Of a stretch of DNA of 64,000 nucleotides, positions 23,279 to 32,999 are shown piece after piece. The DNA comes from Bradyrhizobium archetypum (GTDB lineage: Bacteria > Pseudomonadota > Alphaproteobacteria > Rhizobiales > Xanthobacteraceae). The position numbers and the translations under genes were made by a program. The notes below the pieces were generated by a model. It saw only the letters and a program-made list of their open reading frames with translations. It searched no databases and was not told the DNA's origin. Location: the NCBI RefSeq assembly GCF_013114835.1, contig NZ_JAAVLW010000005.1, positions 740,704 through 804,703 on the forward strand, written 5' to 3'. Numbering within the stretch: position 1 is the first letter of the stretch; the number at the start of each line of letters is the position of its first letter.

Positions 23279-24553
23279 CTATCTCGCCTTTGCCGATGTT
23301 TGAACGTCCCGATAGGGCTTCAGCACCAAATCCTTCGAAACAATCACCCGCAGCGGCCATCCGGGCCGCACCGTGATTGTCGGTTGCACGTCGAGCTCGC
23401 GCTCGACCAGGCGCTGGCCGGCGCGATTGGTCGTCTGCTGCGTGCTTTCCCGCAGCGCTTTCACGAGATCGCTCTCGTCGTTGCCGATCGACAGCTGGGT
23501 CCCGACCCCGATCAGGGTCGCCAGGGCCACGCCTTTAAGCAATTGCCAAGTATGGAAATCCACCTGGTCCTCGAGCCCGGCATAGCCTGCAACATCAGTC
23601 GCCGGAAGGTTCTCGATCACGATCGAATTGCCGTTGGGCAGGATGAGCCGGCTCCAGATGACCAGCGCCCGCTTCTGGCCAAAGGCGACGACACTATCGT
23701 ACTTGCCCACGATCCTTGTCCCCTGCGGGATCAAGAGATGCTCGCCGGTTACCGTGTCGTAGACGTTCTCGGTGACCTGGCCGATGGTGGTGCCAGGCAA
23801 GTCCGAATTCAGCCCAGTGACGAGGCTCGCCGGAATAATCGACCCCGCCATCACGGTATAGGTGGATGGTGCCGGTTTGAGCGCATGGGGATTGGTGGTC
23901 TCCGTGTCGGCTTTCGCTCCCACGAAGGCCAGCTTTCGCGCCTGCGACGAGGGAATGATCTCGCTGGAGCGGTCGATCATTGCCTGCGCAGTCTTTGCGA
24001 GCTCCGCGGCAGATGGTCCTGTATCGGACGTTGGAGGCCGGAATGCCGATGGTGCAGCAGCCGTTGCCTCGGTAGTGCTTGTCTGCTTGCGCTTCTCCTG
24101 TTTTTCGGACAGGCGCACGAACAAGCCCGACTCCTTTGCCTGTTGAGCGACCCGTGTCTGGCGGATTCGCTCGGCTCGCTCGGCATCTTCCTCTGGGTTG
24201 GTGCGGAAGCCCGTGTCCGATGCCACGCCGGCCTTCTTCTCATTTTCGGCAAAAGCCCGGCCGATGTCCCCCGGGGATGGTGGTCCAAGTCTCGGGGTCG
24301 ATGGAGGCAGGTCCTCGTAGGACTTTGGCAGCTTGCTCAAGCCCTCGGCGGTCTGCTTGCGGTCGGTATTGTAAAGCTCGGTCCGCTCCGACTGCTTGAA
24401 GGAGTGCGGTCGGAGCGCAATGAGTATCGCCCCGCCAATGAACAGCGCCGCGACGGCGCAGCCAATCATGAGGGCGCGCCTATTCAGGCGCCGAACGGGC
24501 CGCGGCCGCGCCCGTAGTTCCAGCGGCTCCGGATCCTGATCCAGGCTCGTCAT
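23279..24553 (-). CDS. trbI: TrbI/VirB10 type IV secretion channel protein
   Basis: A 424-residue VirB10-family protein that spans the envelope and gates the mating channel. There is a cytoplasmic N-terminus, one membrane helix (about residues 29-47), a Pro-rich periplasmic linker and a C-terminal TrbI domain with I-P-A-S-L-V-T-G-L-N, the P-Q-G-T-R-I-V-G-K-Y motif and the W-S-R-L-I-L-P-N-G motif. It overlaps trbG by 4 bp (ATGA). Confidence 0.92.
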   Translation of the reverse strand: MTSLDQDPEPLELRARPRPVRRLNRRALMIGCAVAALFIGGAILIALRPHSFKQSERTELYNTDRKQTAEGLSKLPKSYEDLPPSTPRLGPPSPGDIGRAFAENEKKAGVASDTGFRTNPEEDAERAERIRQTRVAQQAKESGLFVRLSEKQEKRKQTSTTEATAAAPSAFRPPTSDTGPSAAELAKTAQAMIDRSSEIIPSSQARKLAFVGAKADTETTNPHALKPAPSTYTVMAGSIIPASLVTGLNSDLPGTTIGQVTENVYDTVTGEHLLIPQGTRIVGKYDSVVAFGQKRALVIWSRLILPNGNSIVIENLPATDVAGYAGLEDQVDFHTWQLLKGVALATLIGVGTQLSIGNDESDLVKALRESTQQTTNRAGQRLVERELDVQPTITVRPGWPLRVIVSKDLVLKPYRDVQTSAKAR

Positions 24554-25575
24554 GAGGCGCTCCCGGTGCTGAAGGCCTGTGACACGGGCCGCGCGTCGAT
24601 CCGAATGATCCGAACAACGCGCTGAGGATTTTCGCCAAGGCGAAGCTCGGCGGCACCGAACATCCGATCGACGATGTAGTAGGAACCGCGGACCCGGTAG
24701 TTGACGAGGTTCGGCCGGCCATCAGCGCCGGCAACGAACAGAGGCGGCGCCTCCCCTTGCGATAGGCCGGACGGCATCTGGATGTAGACCTTGCGGCCGT
24801 CATCGAAGGCGCGCAGCGGACGCCACGGCGGATCGTCTCCCTCAATCCGATAGCGGAAGTTCAGGCTGTCGAGCCGCACGCCGCGATCGGCGATCCGCTC
24901 CTCGATTTCCTGGGCGACGACGTTCTGCTTGTGGAGGGCGACAAGCGTATCTGTGGGATAGGTCCAAGAGATTGACGCCATATACGTCTGTTTGGTCGAG
25001 ACGAGCTCGAGGTGATAGGCACGCCGATCCGTCAGGACCACGAGATTGGTCTGGATATCCGGAAGCGTTGGCTTGACCAGGATGTGCACCCGCCGGGCGC
25101 TGCCCTGCCCGCTCGAAGTATCACCGACCACCCAGCGAACTGTATCGCCGGTCGAGACGTCGATCAGTTCCTCGCCCGGTTGCAGCGCGATGGTCGAAAC
25201 CTTCTCTGGACTTGCATAGAGCCGGTAAAGAGCGCCTTCCGTCCAGGGGTAGACTTGGATGGCGTTGATATAGCCCGCGCGTGTCGGCTCCATCCGCGCC
25301 GCCTTGTTTGCCTTCGCGATCGCCTGCTCCGGCGGCAGCTTTTCTTCCTTGGCACCTTTCGTCGGAAGCGGCTTCAGCTGGCCAGGCAACGGCAGGACCT
25401 TGGGCGTTTCGACGACTTGCACCGGCGCTGGCGGGTCGGCGTCCGGAAGTGCCTTCTCAAAGGTCATCTCATCATAAGGCGCTTCGAGATTGAGCTTGGT
25501 GGCGCATCCGGCAAGCCCAAGCGATAAGGTGAGGACACTGGTCGACGCGAGCTTGGTGAGGGCTTTGGAATTCAT
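24550..25575 (-). CDS. trbG: TrbG/VirB9 type IV secretion lipoprotein
   Basis: A 341-residue VirB9-family component of the outer-membrane core complex. A lipoprotein signal ends L-S-L-G-L-A-G-C, followed by a Pro-rich region and the VirB9 domain with Y-P-W-T-E-G-A-L-Y-R-L and the late W-R-P-L-R-A-F-D-D-G-R-K-V-Y-I motif. It overlaps trbF and trbI by 4 bp each. Confidence 0.92.
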   Translation of the reverse strand: MNSKALTKLASTSVLTLSLGLAGCATKLNLEAPYDEMTFEKALPDADPPAPVQVVETPKVLPLPGQLKPLPTKGAKEEKLPPEQAIAKANKAARMEPTRAGYINAIQVYPWTEGALYRLYASPEKVSTIALQPGEELIDVSTGDTVRWVVGDTSSGQGSARRVHILVKPTLPDIQTNLVVLTDRRAYHLELVSTKQTYMASISWTYPTDTLVALHKQNVVAQEIEERIADRGVRLDSLNFRYRIEGDDPPWRPLRAFDDGRKVYIQMPSGLSQGEAPPLFVAGADGRPNLVNYRVRGSYYIVDRMFGAAELRLGENPQRVVRIIRIDARPVSQAFSTGSAS

Positions 25576-26276
25576 TTGGCGTCTCCAATGAGGTCGCGCG
25601 ACCAGTTGAGGGAATGGACGTAGAGGCCGAGAGGATTCGTCCGCAGCGTTTCGGCATCCGCGGGCGGCTTGAGAACGGTGGTGACAAGACCGGTGAAACG
25701 CTCAGTCTTTGCGATCGCGCCGTTCTCGTAAGTGTTCTCCTTCCAGCGGATCTCGAAGCTGTCGCCGGACGCACGCACCACCGAGATGACTTCGGTCGTC
25801 ACCGTCTTGGACCCAATTTTTGTGAACGGGTCGGCTTCCCGCGCGTAGTCGTTCAGCGCCTGCGCGCCGCGGTCGGTAACGAAGTCGTAGGCGCGCAGCC
25901 AGTTCGCCCGGACAATGATCGGGTCGATCGACAACGAACGAACATTCTCGATGAGCCGCGCAAGAAAATGCGCGATCTGCGCGTCTGACGGCTGATAGGC
26001 TTCGAGTGCCGGCCCGACTGCTCGGACTTCGCCGAGCCGATCGACCTCGACCACATAGGGAACGACACCCGAGCGAGCGATCTGCGTAACGATCGCCAAT
26101 CCAAGAACACTGGACAGGCCGATGGCTGCCAGCGCTGCCAGACGCCAGTTGCTCGCCTGAACACGGGCAGAGCCTAGCCGCTCGTCCCAGACCTGGGCTG
26201 CCTTCTGGTAGGGCGTGACCGGCTCTGGCGTCTCGCCATACCGAACGGACACGCGCTGAAAGGGATGACTTGCCAT
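25572..26276 (-). CDS. trbF: TrbF/VirB8 inner-membrane assembly protein
   Basis: A 234-residue VirB8-like protein with one N-terminal membrane helix (about residues 43-65) and a periplasmic VirB8 domain. The family features Y-V-V-E-V-D-R-L-G and I-R-A-N-W-L-R-A-Y are present. It helps assemble the inner-membrane complex. It ends by overlapping trbG and starts three bases after trbL ends. Confidence 0.9.
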   Translation of the reverse strand: MASHPFQRVSVRYGETPEPVTPYQKAAQVWDERLGSARVQASNWRLAALAAIGLSSVLGLAIVTQIARSGVVPYVVEVDRLGEVRAVGPALEAYQPSDAQIAHFLARLIENVRSLSIDPIIVRANWLRAYDFVTDRGAQALNDYAREADPFTKIGSKTVTTEVISVVRASGDSFEIRWKENTYENGAIAKTERFTGLVTTVLKPPADAETLRTNPLGLYVHSLNWSRDLIGDAK

Positions 26277-26279
26277 ATC

Positions 26280-27443
26280 CTACTCCTCCCCCAGCTTCGG
26301 ACCCGACGAATGCCCGCCCTTGTCACCCTCCTTCAGGGTGTGAGCAGCGACTTGTGCCGCTTCCCTTGCATGTCCGCGTCCTGACGGCGCCGCCGCACGC
26401 CCAGCGCCTAACGCAGCCGCCCCGTTCGTTGCGCTGCCAGCGCTCCCCCTTGAAAGCTGATCCACGGTTGCGGCTCGGGCAGACGTGCCCGCAGCCGAAG
26501 ATGCTCCCGTAAGCGATGCCGCGGAGCGAACCGCCATCATTGAACCGCCTGCCGCAATGCGAAGACCGCCCGCGGCCGCCGCTCCGCCGCCGATCGCGAT
26601 GGCCGCCGCACCCGCCACCGTTCCTGCTGCTGCGCCTGCGCCAAGCTGAGGCGCGCCAGAGACCAATCCCGCCGCGATTCCCGGGCCAAAGATGCCAAGC
26701 CCAAACAGCGAAAGGGCCGCAAGCAACAAGCTCATGGCCGACACGATGTCGACCGGCCGCGTCAGCGTGCTCGCGAGCTGGCCGAAGATGGTCGAGCCGA
26801 TACCGATGATGATCGCAAGAACCATCACCTTCACGCCTGAGGCGACCACGTTGCCGAGCGTCTTTTCCGCGAGGAACGCGGTCTTTCCCCATAACGCGAA
26901 CGGCACGAGAATGAAGCTTGCAAGCGTCGTCAGTTTGAATTCGATCAGGGTGACAAAGAGCTGCACCGAGAGGATGAAGAACGCGAGCACGATTAGGATC
27001 CAGCAAAACAGCAGGATTAGGATCGTCGGCAGGTTGGTCAGGACATCAAAGCCCGAGAACTGGCCGGTCTCCTCCAGGAGAGGATGAGCAGCCGTAAACC
27101 CGGCAGAGGCGACAAAGCCCGGCCGCGCCAGGTCGGCCGCGCTTAAGCTACCGCCGGATGCCTTCAGACCGATGCTGGAGAACGACGCGAAGACGATATC
27201 GGCGAGACTTTTGAAGTTGCCGATAATGAATGCGAAGGCGCCGACATAAAGCACCTTCTTCGCAAGCGTGACCAGGATGTGGTCGTCCGCGCGCATGCTC
27301 CAGGCAAGTCCGGCAAGCGTCAGGTCGATGCCGATCAAAGTTGAACTCAAGAATGAGACATCGCCGGACAGAAGACCAAATCCAGATTCGATGTAGCGCG
27401 AGAAGGTCTCGGTAAAGCGGTCAATGACGGAGAGATCAGCCAT
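26280..27443 (-). CDS. trbL: TrbL/VirB6 polytopic channel protein
   Basis: A 387-residue TrbL/VirB6 family protein with six or more membrane helices in residues ~30-290, and a Gly/Ala/Ser-rich low-complexity C-terminal tail of about 100 residues, typical for TrbL. The N-terminus (I-D-R-F-T-E-T-F-S-R-Y-I-E-S-G-F-G) is also typical. It forms part of the inner-membrane DNA path. Confidence 0.9.
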   Translation of the reverse strand: MADLSVIDRFTETFSRYIESGFGLLSGDVSFLSSTLIGIDLTLAGLAWSMRADDHILVTLAKKVLYVGAFAFIIGNFKSLADIVFASFSSIGLKASGGSLSAADLARPGFVASAGFTAAHPLLEETGQFSGFDVLTNLPTILILLFCWILIVLAFFILSVQLFVTLIEFKLTTLASFILVPFALWGKTAFLAEKTLGNVVASGVKVMVLAIIIGIGSTIFGQLASTLTRPVDIVSAMSLLLAALSLFGLGIFGPGIAAGLVSGAPQLGAGAAAGTVAGAAAIAIGGGAAAAGGLRIAAGGSMMAVRSAASLTGASSAAGTSARAATVDQLSRGSAGSATNGAAALGAGRAAAPSGRGHAREAAQVAAHTLKEGDKGGHSSGPKLGEE

Positions 27444-27454
27444 GGCGCCCTCAC

Positions 27455-28207
27455 CTACTTGCCGCTGGTGTAGGCATGGCCATCACCGATGAAGCGGGTA
27501 AATCGCTCCTTTGCGGCGGCTGACGACGCCTGCTGTTCAGCGGCGCGCAACGTGTCCGCGCGCGCTTGGGTTGCCATGAGCGCCTGGGTCTGCAACGATT
27601 GCTTGATCTGCAGCGCAAGCAATTCGTTGCCAGACTGTTGGGCTTGTAGCGAGCCGACCGCAGAGGACGAATTCGCCATCAGTGTTCGAAGCGTCTGGCC
27701 GTCCTGATCCAAGCCACTTACAATGGCGGATTGAACGGTGAGCGACTGCTTCAGTCCATCGTAGCTATTGTCCCAACGCGCTGTCGCGTCCTGCACCATC
27801 TTGTCCGACGAGACGGCCGCTGCGTATTCGCGAGGGTAAAACCGCCCAAAATCCTGCTGCGTCTTCTGAACGTCGAACGAGATGTTCTTTGCCTGACTGA
27901 TCAGGCCATTCATCTGATTGATCGTCGAGGAGAGCTGGCCGATGACGCTTGTGGGCAAGCTCGTGAGGTTCTTGGCCTGATTGAGCAACGACTGCGCCTG
28001 GTTTTGAAGGCTTCTGACCTGATTGTTGATCTGCTCAAGCGTACGAGCAGCCGTCAGGAGATTCTGGCTGTAGTTCGATGGATCGAAGACGACAACTTGC
28101 GCCCCCAGCCGGTGGGACCCGTTCAGCGCAATGACGAGGGACAGCGCTACAATTGCGCTCGCTTTTAGCGTCTGGCATGCGACGGGCGTGCCAAAGATCT
28201 TCAGCAT
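27455..28207 (-). CDS. trbJ: TrbJ/VirB5 pilus-tip-like protein
   Basis: A 250-residue exported protein with an N-terminal signal and a long helical body. The signature V-F-D-P-S-N-Y-S-Q-N-L-L-T-A-A-R-T-L is characteristic of TrbJ. It probably acts at the pilus tip or in mating contact. No trbK entry-exclusion gene follows it; trbL starts 12 bases later. Confidence 0.9.
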   Translation of the reverse strand: MLKIFGTPVACQTLKASAIVALSLVIALNGSHRLGAQVVVFDPSNYSQNLLTAARTLEQINNQVRSLQNQAQSLLNQAKNLTSLPTSVIGQLSSTINQMNGLISQAKNISFDVQKTQQDFGRFYPREYAAAVSSDKMVQDATARWDNSYDGLKQSLTVQSAIVSGLDQDGQTLRTLMANSSSAVGSLQAQQSGNELLALQIKQSLQTQALMATQARADTLRAAEQQASSAAAKERFTRFIGDGHAYTSGK

Positions 28208-28236
28208 GGATAGCTCCTCAGATGTTAGGATTGGGG

Positions 28237-30822
28237 TCAGGCTTTCTGGGCCTGTTCGAAGGTGCTGATCAGGTTCGCGGCCCAGTGCAGGTCTCGTTCG
28301 GCGAGATAGCGCTTGGCAAAATGATGGGGCCCCGAGCGGGACAGAACCGCGTCGATGGCACGCTGATCCTCAGGCGAGGATGCCGCGACGATCGCGAGCG
28401 CCACCGGTCCGAGGCCTAACTCGAACAGGCGGTTGCCGGCGCGGGACTGCAGATAGTAGTCGCGCTTGGGAAACGCCTCCGCGATCAACCGAACTTGCGT
28501 GTCGTTCAAGCCGAACCGGCGATAGGTCTCGGTCTGGGTCGGCTCCAGCGCACGTGGATTCGGCAGAAAAATCCTGCTTGGACAGGATTCGATGATCGCA
28601 GGCGCAATCTGGCTGTCCGCGATATCGGAAAGCGACTGGGTCGCAAAAATGACCGAGACGTTCTTCTTGCGCAGCGTCTTCAGCCATTCACGAATGCGGC
28701 TCGAGAACAGCGGATCGTCCAGAAACACCCAGGCTTCATCCAGCACCAGCAAGGTGGGCCGGCCGTCAAAGCGGTCCTCCAGGGTGTGGAAGAGATAGGT
28801 CAGAACCGGCGCCACCAGGCCGGGCAACGCCATTAGCTCTTCCATCTCGAAGGTCAGCACGTCCGCACCGGAAAGACGGTCGGCGTCAGCATCCAGGAAC
28901 CGACCGTAGGGTCCTTCGAGCGTGTAAGGCTGTAGGGCCTGCCGTAGCGCGTCGCGGGCAAGCAGCGCGACGAGCCCGGTCATTGTTCGCTGCGGGACGG
29001 GCGCCGAACCGAGGCTCCTCAGCGCCGCCCACAGCGCCTCCTTGACTTCGGGCGTTACGGTCACGCGCTCATGGGCGAGCACGCCGCAAAGCCAGTCGAG
29101 AGCCCAAAGCCTCGCTCCCTCCTCCGCGACATCCTTGAGCGGCTGGAATGCAATGCCGCCCTTGGCGCCCAGTTCATACCAGGCTCCTGATAACGCGAGC
29201 GTGGTAGCCCGTGCCGACCGACCCTTGTCAAACGTGATCAATTGGGCGTTGGGATAGCGCCGGAATTGAAGGGCGAGCATCGAAAGCAGGACTGACTTGC
29301 CCGCCCCGGTAGGACCAACAATGATGGTATGTCCGACGTCGCCGGCGTGGAGCGACAACCGGAACGGGGTCGCGCCCTTGGTCTTGGCGATCAGAAGTGG
29401 CGGTCCATCGAGATGCTCGCACCGTTCGGGTCCGGCCCAAACCGCCGACAATGGGCACATGTGGGCGAGGTTCAACGTATGAATGATGGGCTGGCGGATG
29501 TTGGCATAAGCTTGCCCCGGCAGCCCGCCGAGCCAGGCCTCAACCGCATTGACGCTCTCGCGGATGGCCGTGAACCCGCGGCTATTGATCACCCGTTCGA
29601 CCGCGCGGATCTTCTCCTCCGCTTGATGCGAATCCTCGTCGCTTACGGTAACCGTCGTCGTGATGTAGCCGAAGGCAACCAGATCGTCGCCGAGCTCCGA
29701 GAGCGCCGCGTCGGCGTCGAGAGCCTTGTTGCTGGCGTCGGTGTCGAGCAGCGCCGCCTGCTCGTTGAACATGACCTCCTTCAGGATCGCACCGAGCGAC
29801 TTCCGCTTAGCAAACCACTGCCGCCGGTAACGTGACAGCGTCGCGTTTGCCTGCGTGCGATCAAGCGGAATGAACCGGGTTGCCCAGCGGTAGGCAACGC
29901 CAAGCCGGTTCAGTTCGTCGAGCAGGCCCGGAAAGGTAACGTGCGGAAACCCGAGGACGGTGAGCGCACGCAGATGGCTCCGCCCGATGGCCGGGGACAA
30001 TCCGCCAGTTAGCGGCTCATCACTCAGGAAACAATCGAGATAGGCTGGAGTCTTGGGAACGCGGACCGGATGGCGCTTGGTCGAGACGCAGCTATGAAGA
30101 TAGGTGAGCGTCTCCGCATCGTTGAGGGGCCAGATCTCGGGCAAGACCGACGAGAGCAGATCGATCGTCCGGTCGGTTTCCTGGATGAACCGTTGGAGGT
30201 GATCCCGGTAGCCCTGCTCGCTTCTCTCAGGCCTTTGGCCATCGATATCGGCATCGGGAATGTCGAGCAGCGTTGCGCTCTCGCGTCGATCGGCATCGGC
30301 AGCCGATCGATCCCGACGAATCCACCGATCTCTTCTGGCCGCGCGATCTTTCTCTTTCGGACGCTCAAGAAACAGACTCTCAAGGCGCGAGATCCTCTCG
30401 GCCGGCGGCAAGTACATCAGGGTCAGATGCAGCACACTTTCAAAATGCTGCCCGCCGGGACGTGACGGGTCCTCCCATGCAACGCCGGCGGGGCCTTCGA
30501 AACCGGCGCGTCGTTCCTCATCGATCAGCCAGGACACCGGATCCGGAAACTCCGACCGCGGGTATTCGGAGGCTGGGATGCGCGTGGCATCAAAGAAGAG
30601 AGCCCAGCCTGAGCCGAAACGCTTCAGAACGTTATTGACGCGCGACGCCACGCTCATCAGCTCGGCCTCGGTTGCACTGTCGAGGTCCGGCCCGCGGTAG
30701 CGTATCGTCCGCTGAAAGCTGCCATCCTTGTTCAGGATGACGCCTGGAGCGACCAGGCATGCCCATGGCAGCCAATCAGCCAGCCGATAAGCATTGCCGC
30801 GGAATTCTCTCAAGTTCAGCAT
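28237..30822 (-). CDS. trbE: TrbE/VirB4 secretion ATPase
   Basis: An ~861-residue VirB4-type ATPase that energises pilus assembly. The CagE/TrbE N-terminal domain starts M-L-N-L-R-E-F-R-G-N-A-Y-R. Walker A is G-P-T-G-A-G-K-S-V-L-L and Walker B is L-L-V-L-D-E-A-W-V-F-L, with the motif F-A-T-Q-S-L after it. I used the ATG at 30822 because the frame upstream encodes unlike sequence that overlaps trbD. The length is normal. Confidence 0.93.
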   Translation of the reverse strand: MLNLREFRGNAYRLADWLPWACLVAPGVILNKDGSFQRTIRYRGPDLDSATEAELMSVASRVNNVLKRFGSGWALFFDATRIPASEYPRSEFPDPVSWLIDEERRAGFEGPAGVAWEDPSRPGGQHFESVLHLTLMYLPPAERISRLESLFLERPKEKDRAARRDRWIRRDRSAADADRRESATLLDIPDADIDGQRPERSEQGYRDHLQRFIQETDRTIDLLSSVLPEIWPLNDAETLTYLHSCVSTKRHPVRVPKTPAYLDCFLSDEPLTGGLSPAIGRSHLRALTVLGFPHVTFPGLLDELNRLGVAYRWATRFIPLDRTQANATLSRYRRQWFAKRKSLGAILKEVMFNEQAALLDTDASNKALDADAALSELGDDLVAFGYITTTVTVSDEDSHQAEEKIRAVERVINSRGFTAIRESVNAVEAWLGGLPGQAYANIRQPIIHTLNLAHMCPLSAVWAGPERCEHLDGPPLLIAKTKGATPFRLSLHAGDVGHTIIVGPTGAGKSVLLSMLALQFRRYPNAQLITFDKGRSARATTLALSGAWYELGAKGGIAFQPLKDVAEEGARLWALDWLCGVLAHERVTVTPEVKEALWAALRSLGSAPVPQRTMTGLVALLARDALRQALQPYTLEGPYGRFLDADADRLSGADVLTFEMEELMALPGLVAPVLTYLFHTLEDRFDGRPTLLVLDEAWVFLDDPLFSSRIREWLKTLRKKNVSVIFATQSLSDIADSQIAPAIIESCPSRIFLPNPRALEPTQTETYRRFGLNDTQVRLIAEAFPKRDYYLQSRAGNRLFELGLGPVALAIVAASSPEDQRAIDAVLSRSGPHHFAKRYLAERDLHWAANLISTFEQAQKA

Positions 30823-31073
30823 GCGAGCCGCCCTTTGTGCTTGGTGTGACGGATGGCGACCTCGACGAAGGCCGGATCGCGTTTTGCGAGCCAAACGGCC
30901 GCGCTGTGGCCGATGACCCAGAGGACGAGGCCCGCCAGCCAAAGCCGCAGGCCGAGCGCCAGCACGGCTGACAGAGTCCCGATCAGGATGGCGGCGGCAC
31001 GCGGGGCACCGCCGATCAGGATGGGCTCAGTCAACGAGCGGTGGAGAACAAGTTCAAAACCATCGGGACGCAT
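30816..31073 (-). CDS. trbD: TrbD/VirB3 membrane protein
   Basis: An 85-residue VirB3-like protein with two membrane helices. It starts M-R-P-D-G-F-E-L-V-L-H-R-S-L-T-E-P-I-L-I-G-G, the usual TrbD opening. Its ATG shares one base with the trbC stop (TGATG) and its end overlaps trbE. Confidence 0.9.
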   Translation of the reverse strand: MRPDGFELVLHRSLTEPILIGGAPRAAAILIGTLSAVLALGLRLWLAGLVLWVIGHSAAVWLAKRDPAFVEVAIRHTKHKGRLAC

Positions 31074-31441
31074 CAGATCAGTGCTCCGCCGCCGAACGAG
31101 AAGAACGAAAGGAAGAAGGAGCTTGCGGCGAAGGCGATCGAGAGACCGAACACGACCTGGATCATCTTGCGGAATCCTCCGGAGGTGTCGCCGAAGGCAA
31201 GCGATATGCCGGTCACCGTGATGATGATGACGGCGACGATCTTGGCGACGGGCCCTTGGACGGATTCCAGGACGCGCTCGAGCGGGGCTTCCCATGGCAT
31301 GCCCGAACCAGCGGCGTGTGCCGCCGTGACACTGAGGAGCATGCAAGTCGAGGCCACGCCGAGCTCGACCAGAGGCAAACCGCCGACCGAACAGAAGCCG
31401 CGAAGGCGCGAACGCACGTTTAGACGCAGTCGAATAGACAT
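31073..31441 (-). CDS. trbC: TrbC/VirB2 pilin
   Basis: A 122-residue prepilin. A long signal peptide ends near A-H-A-A-G-S-G, then two hydrophobic helices form the mature pilin, with W-E-A-P-L-E-R-V-L-E-S-V-Q-G-P-V-A between them. It is the main subunit of the mating pilus. Confidence 0.9.
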   Translation of the reverse strand: MSIRLRLNVRSRLRGFCSVGGLPLVELGVASTCMLLSVTAAHAAGSGMPWEAPLERVLESVQGPVAKIVAVIIITVTGISLAFGDTSGGFRKMIQVVFGLSIAFAASSFFLSFFSFGGGALI

Positions 31442-31459
31442 GTTGCAGTCTCCTTAAGG

Positions 31460-32443
31460 TCAGGGGCGATGGGCGGTGTTCGGAAGTCCGGGCGGGGTCT
31501 CGAGCAGGTAGTCGCCCGACGGATCGAGGCCTTTGAGCTCGGCGACGGCCTCAATGCGCCGCGCGGGTCCCCGTCCCTTGATGAAGACGATCAGGTCGAT
31601 CGCCTCGGCAATGAGCCGGCGTGGCACGGTTGCGACCGCCTCCTGAATGAGTTGCTCAATCCGATACAGCGCAGCTCGTGCCGAGTTGGCGTGGACGGTG
31701 GCAATTCCGCCGGGATGGCCCGTATTCCAGGCCTTCAGCATGTCGAGGGCTTCGGCGCCTCTGACCTCGCCGACGATGATGCGGTCGGGCCGCAAACGCA
31801 GCGTGGAGCGCACCAGATCGGCAAGGCTTGCCACACCCGGCTTGGTGCGGAGCGTCACGGCGTCCTTGGCATCACAGCGCAGCTCGCGGGTGTCTTCGAT
31901 GATGACCACCCGCTCTTCGAGGCCGGCGATCTCCGCAAGAAGCGCATTGGCGAGCGTCGTTTTGCCCGAGCCGGTGCCCCCGGCGATCAGGATGCTGCGC
32001 GCTTCGGTGACCGCCGATGTCAGCACCTTTGCCATCAATGGCGAGGCGATCTGCGCCTTGACGTAGTCGGACAGTCGGAACGTGGTCGTTGCGGGTTTGC
32101 GGATCGCAAAGCATGGCGCGAGCGAGACGGGTGGCAAGACGCCTTCAAAGCGCTCACCAGTCTCAGGGAGCTCCGCCGAGATGATGGGAGACGAACCGCT
32201 CGCTTCCGCCCGCACGTGGCTCGCAACAAGCCGGATGATCCGCTCCGACTCCTGCGGCGTCAGAACGACGCCGGTGTCAGCGCGGCCTGTCCCGTGCCGA
32301 TCAAGCCAAAGCCTCCCATCGGGATTGACCATGACCTCGACGACATCAGGCTCTTCCAGAGCAAGCGCGATCGCGGGTCCCATCGCGGTCCGCAGCATGC
32401 CGCGGCGTCGTTCGCGAGTCTCTGGCGAGAGGAGATCAGACAT
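31460..32443 (-). CDS. trbB: TrbB/VirB11 secretion ATPase
   Basis: A ~327-residue hexameric VirB11-type ATPase. Walker A is G-G-T-G-S-G-K-T-T-L-A-N, the Asp box region has I-I-E-D-T-R-E-L and Walker B has R-I-I-V-G-E-V-R-G-A-E-A-L-D. I took the ATG at 32443 (M-S-D-L-L-S) as start; it overlaps the upstream regulator gene by eight bases. Confidence 0.93.
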   Translation of the reverse strand: MSDLLSPETRERRRGMLRTAMGPAIALALEEPDVVEVMVNPDGRLWLDRHGTGRADTGVVLTPQESERIIRLVASHVRAEASGSSPIISAELPETGERFEGVLPPVSLAPCFAIRKPATTTFRLSDYVKAQIASPLMAKVLTSAVTEARSILIAGGTGSGKTTLANALLAEIAGLEERVVIIEDTRELRCDAKDAVTLRTKPGVASLADLVRSTLRLRPDRIIVGEVRGAEALDMLKAWNTGHPGGIATVHANSARAALYRIEQLIQEAVATVPRRLIAEAIDLIVFIKGRGPARRIEAVAELKGLDPSGDYLLETPPGLPNTAHRP

Positions 32444-32987
32444 TGCCGACCTCCTCTCGCCCTGCCGGAGAACGCTCCGGCGGCTCACCCGTCGCGTTCG
32501 GCGCGCGGGATCCTGTATCGGCAGTTTGGGCAGCGCCCAGAGGGGCGCCCTCCTCTAGGTTCCGCATGAAGAGATCCGGTTTCGAGGCGCTGACGCGGTC
32601 CATGACGTCGGCGACTAGCCGGCCACCGGAGGCGACGCGTTTGCCGACCTGGGCGACAAACATCTCGAACCGCTCCCGGCCCAGCGCACGCGCGGCGTCC
32701 TGATCTTGCGAGGGCAGCGGCGGGGTGATGGTCAGGTAGTAGCGGATGAACAGCGCGATGGTCTCCGCCAGGACGCTCACGTCGCGGTCGGCGCGTTCCA
32801 GTTGCCGGCTCATCCGGTCCAACCTTCGGATCAGCGCCGCATCGCCGCTCGTGTCCCGCTCGGGGTTGAGAAAGCGATCAAGCGCGGCATCGACAATGGC
32901 CGATTTGTTGGCCCCGGGGCGCTTGGCTGCGAGCTCAAGCCGCTCTGCCACGCTGTCGGAGACATAGGCCGATAGTTTGGGTTTCAT
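32436..32987 (-). CDS. Ribbon-helix-helix (CopG-like) protein of the tra operon
   Basis: A 183-residue protein whose first ~45 residues fit a ribbon-helix-helix DNA-binding domain (K-L-S-A-Y-V-S-D-S-V-A-E-R-L-E-L-A-A-K-R-P-G, then K-S-A-I-V-D-A-A-L). The rest is helical with a Pro/Glu-rich tail. It always sits between traG and trbB in this type of element. It may autoregulate the operon or help recognise the transfer origin. Confidence 0.8.
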   Translation of the reverse strand: MKPKLSAYVSDSVAERLELAAKRPGANKSAIVDAALDRFLNPERDTSGDAALIRRLDRMSRQLERADRDVSVLAETIALFIRYYLTITPPLPSQDQDAARALGRERFEMFVAQVGKRVASGGRLVADVMDRVSASKPDLFMRNLEEGAPLGAAQTADTGSRAPNATGEPPERSPAGREEVGNV

Positions 32988-32999
32988 CGGGGATGCTCT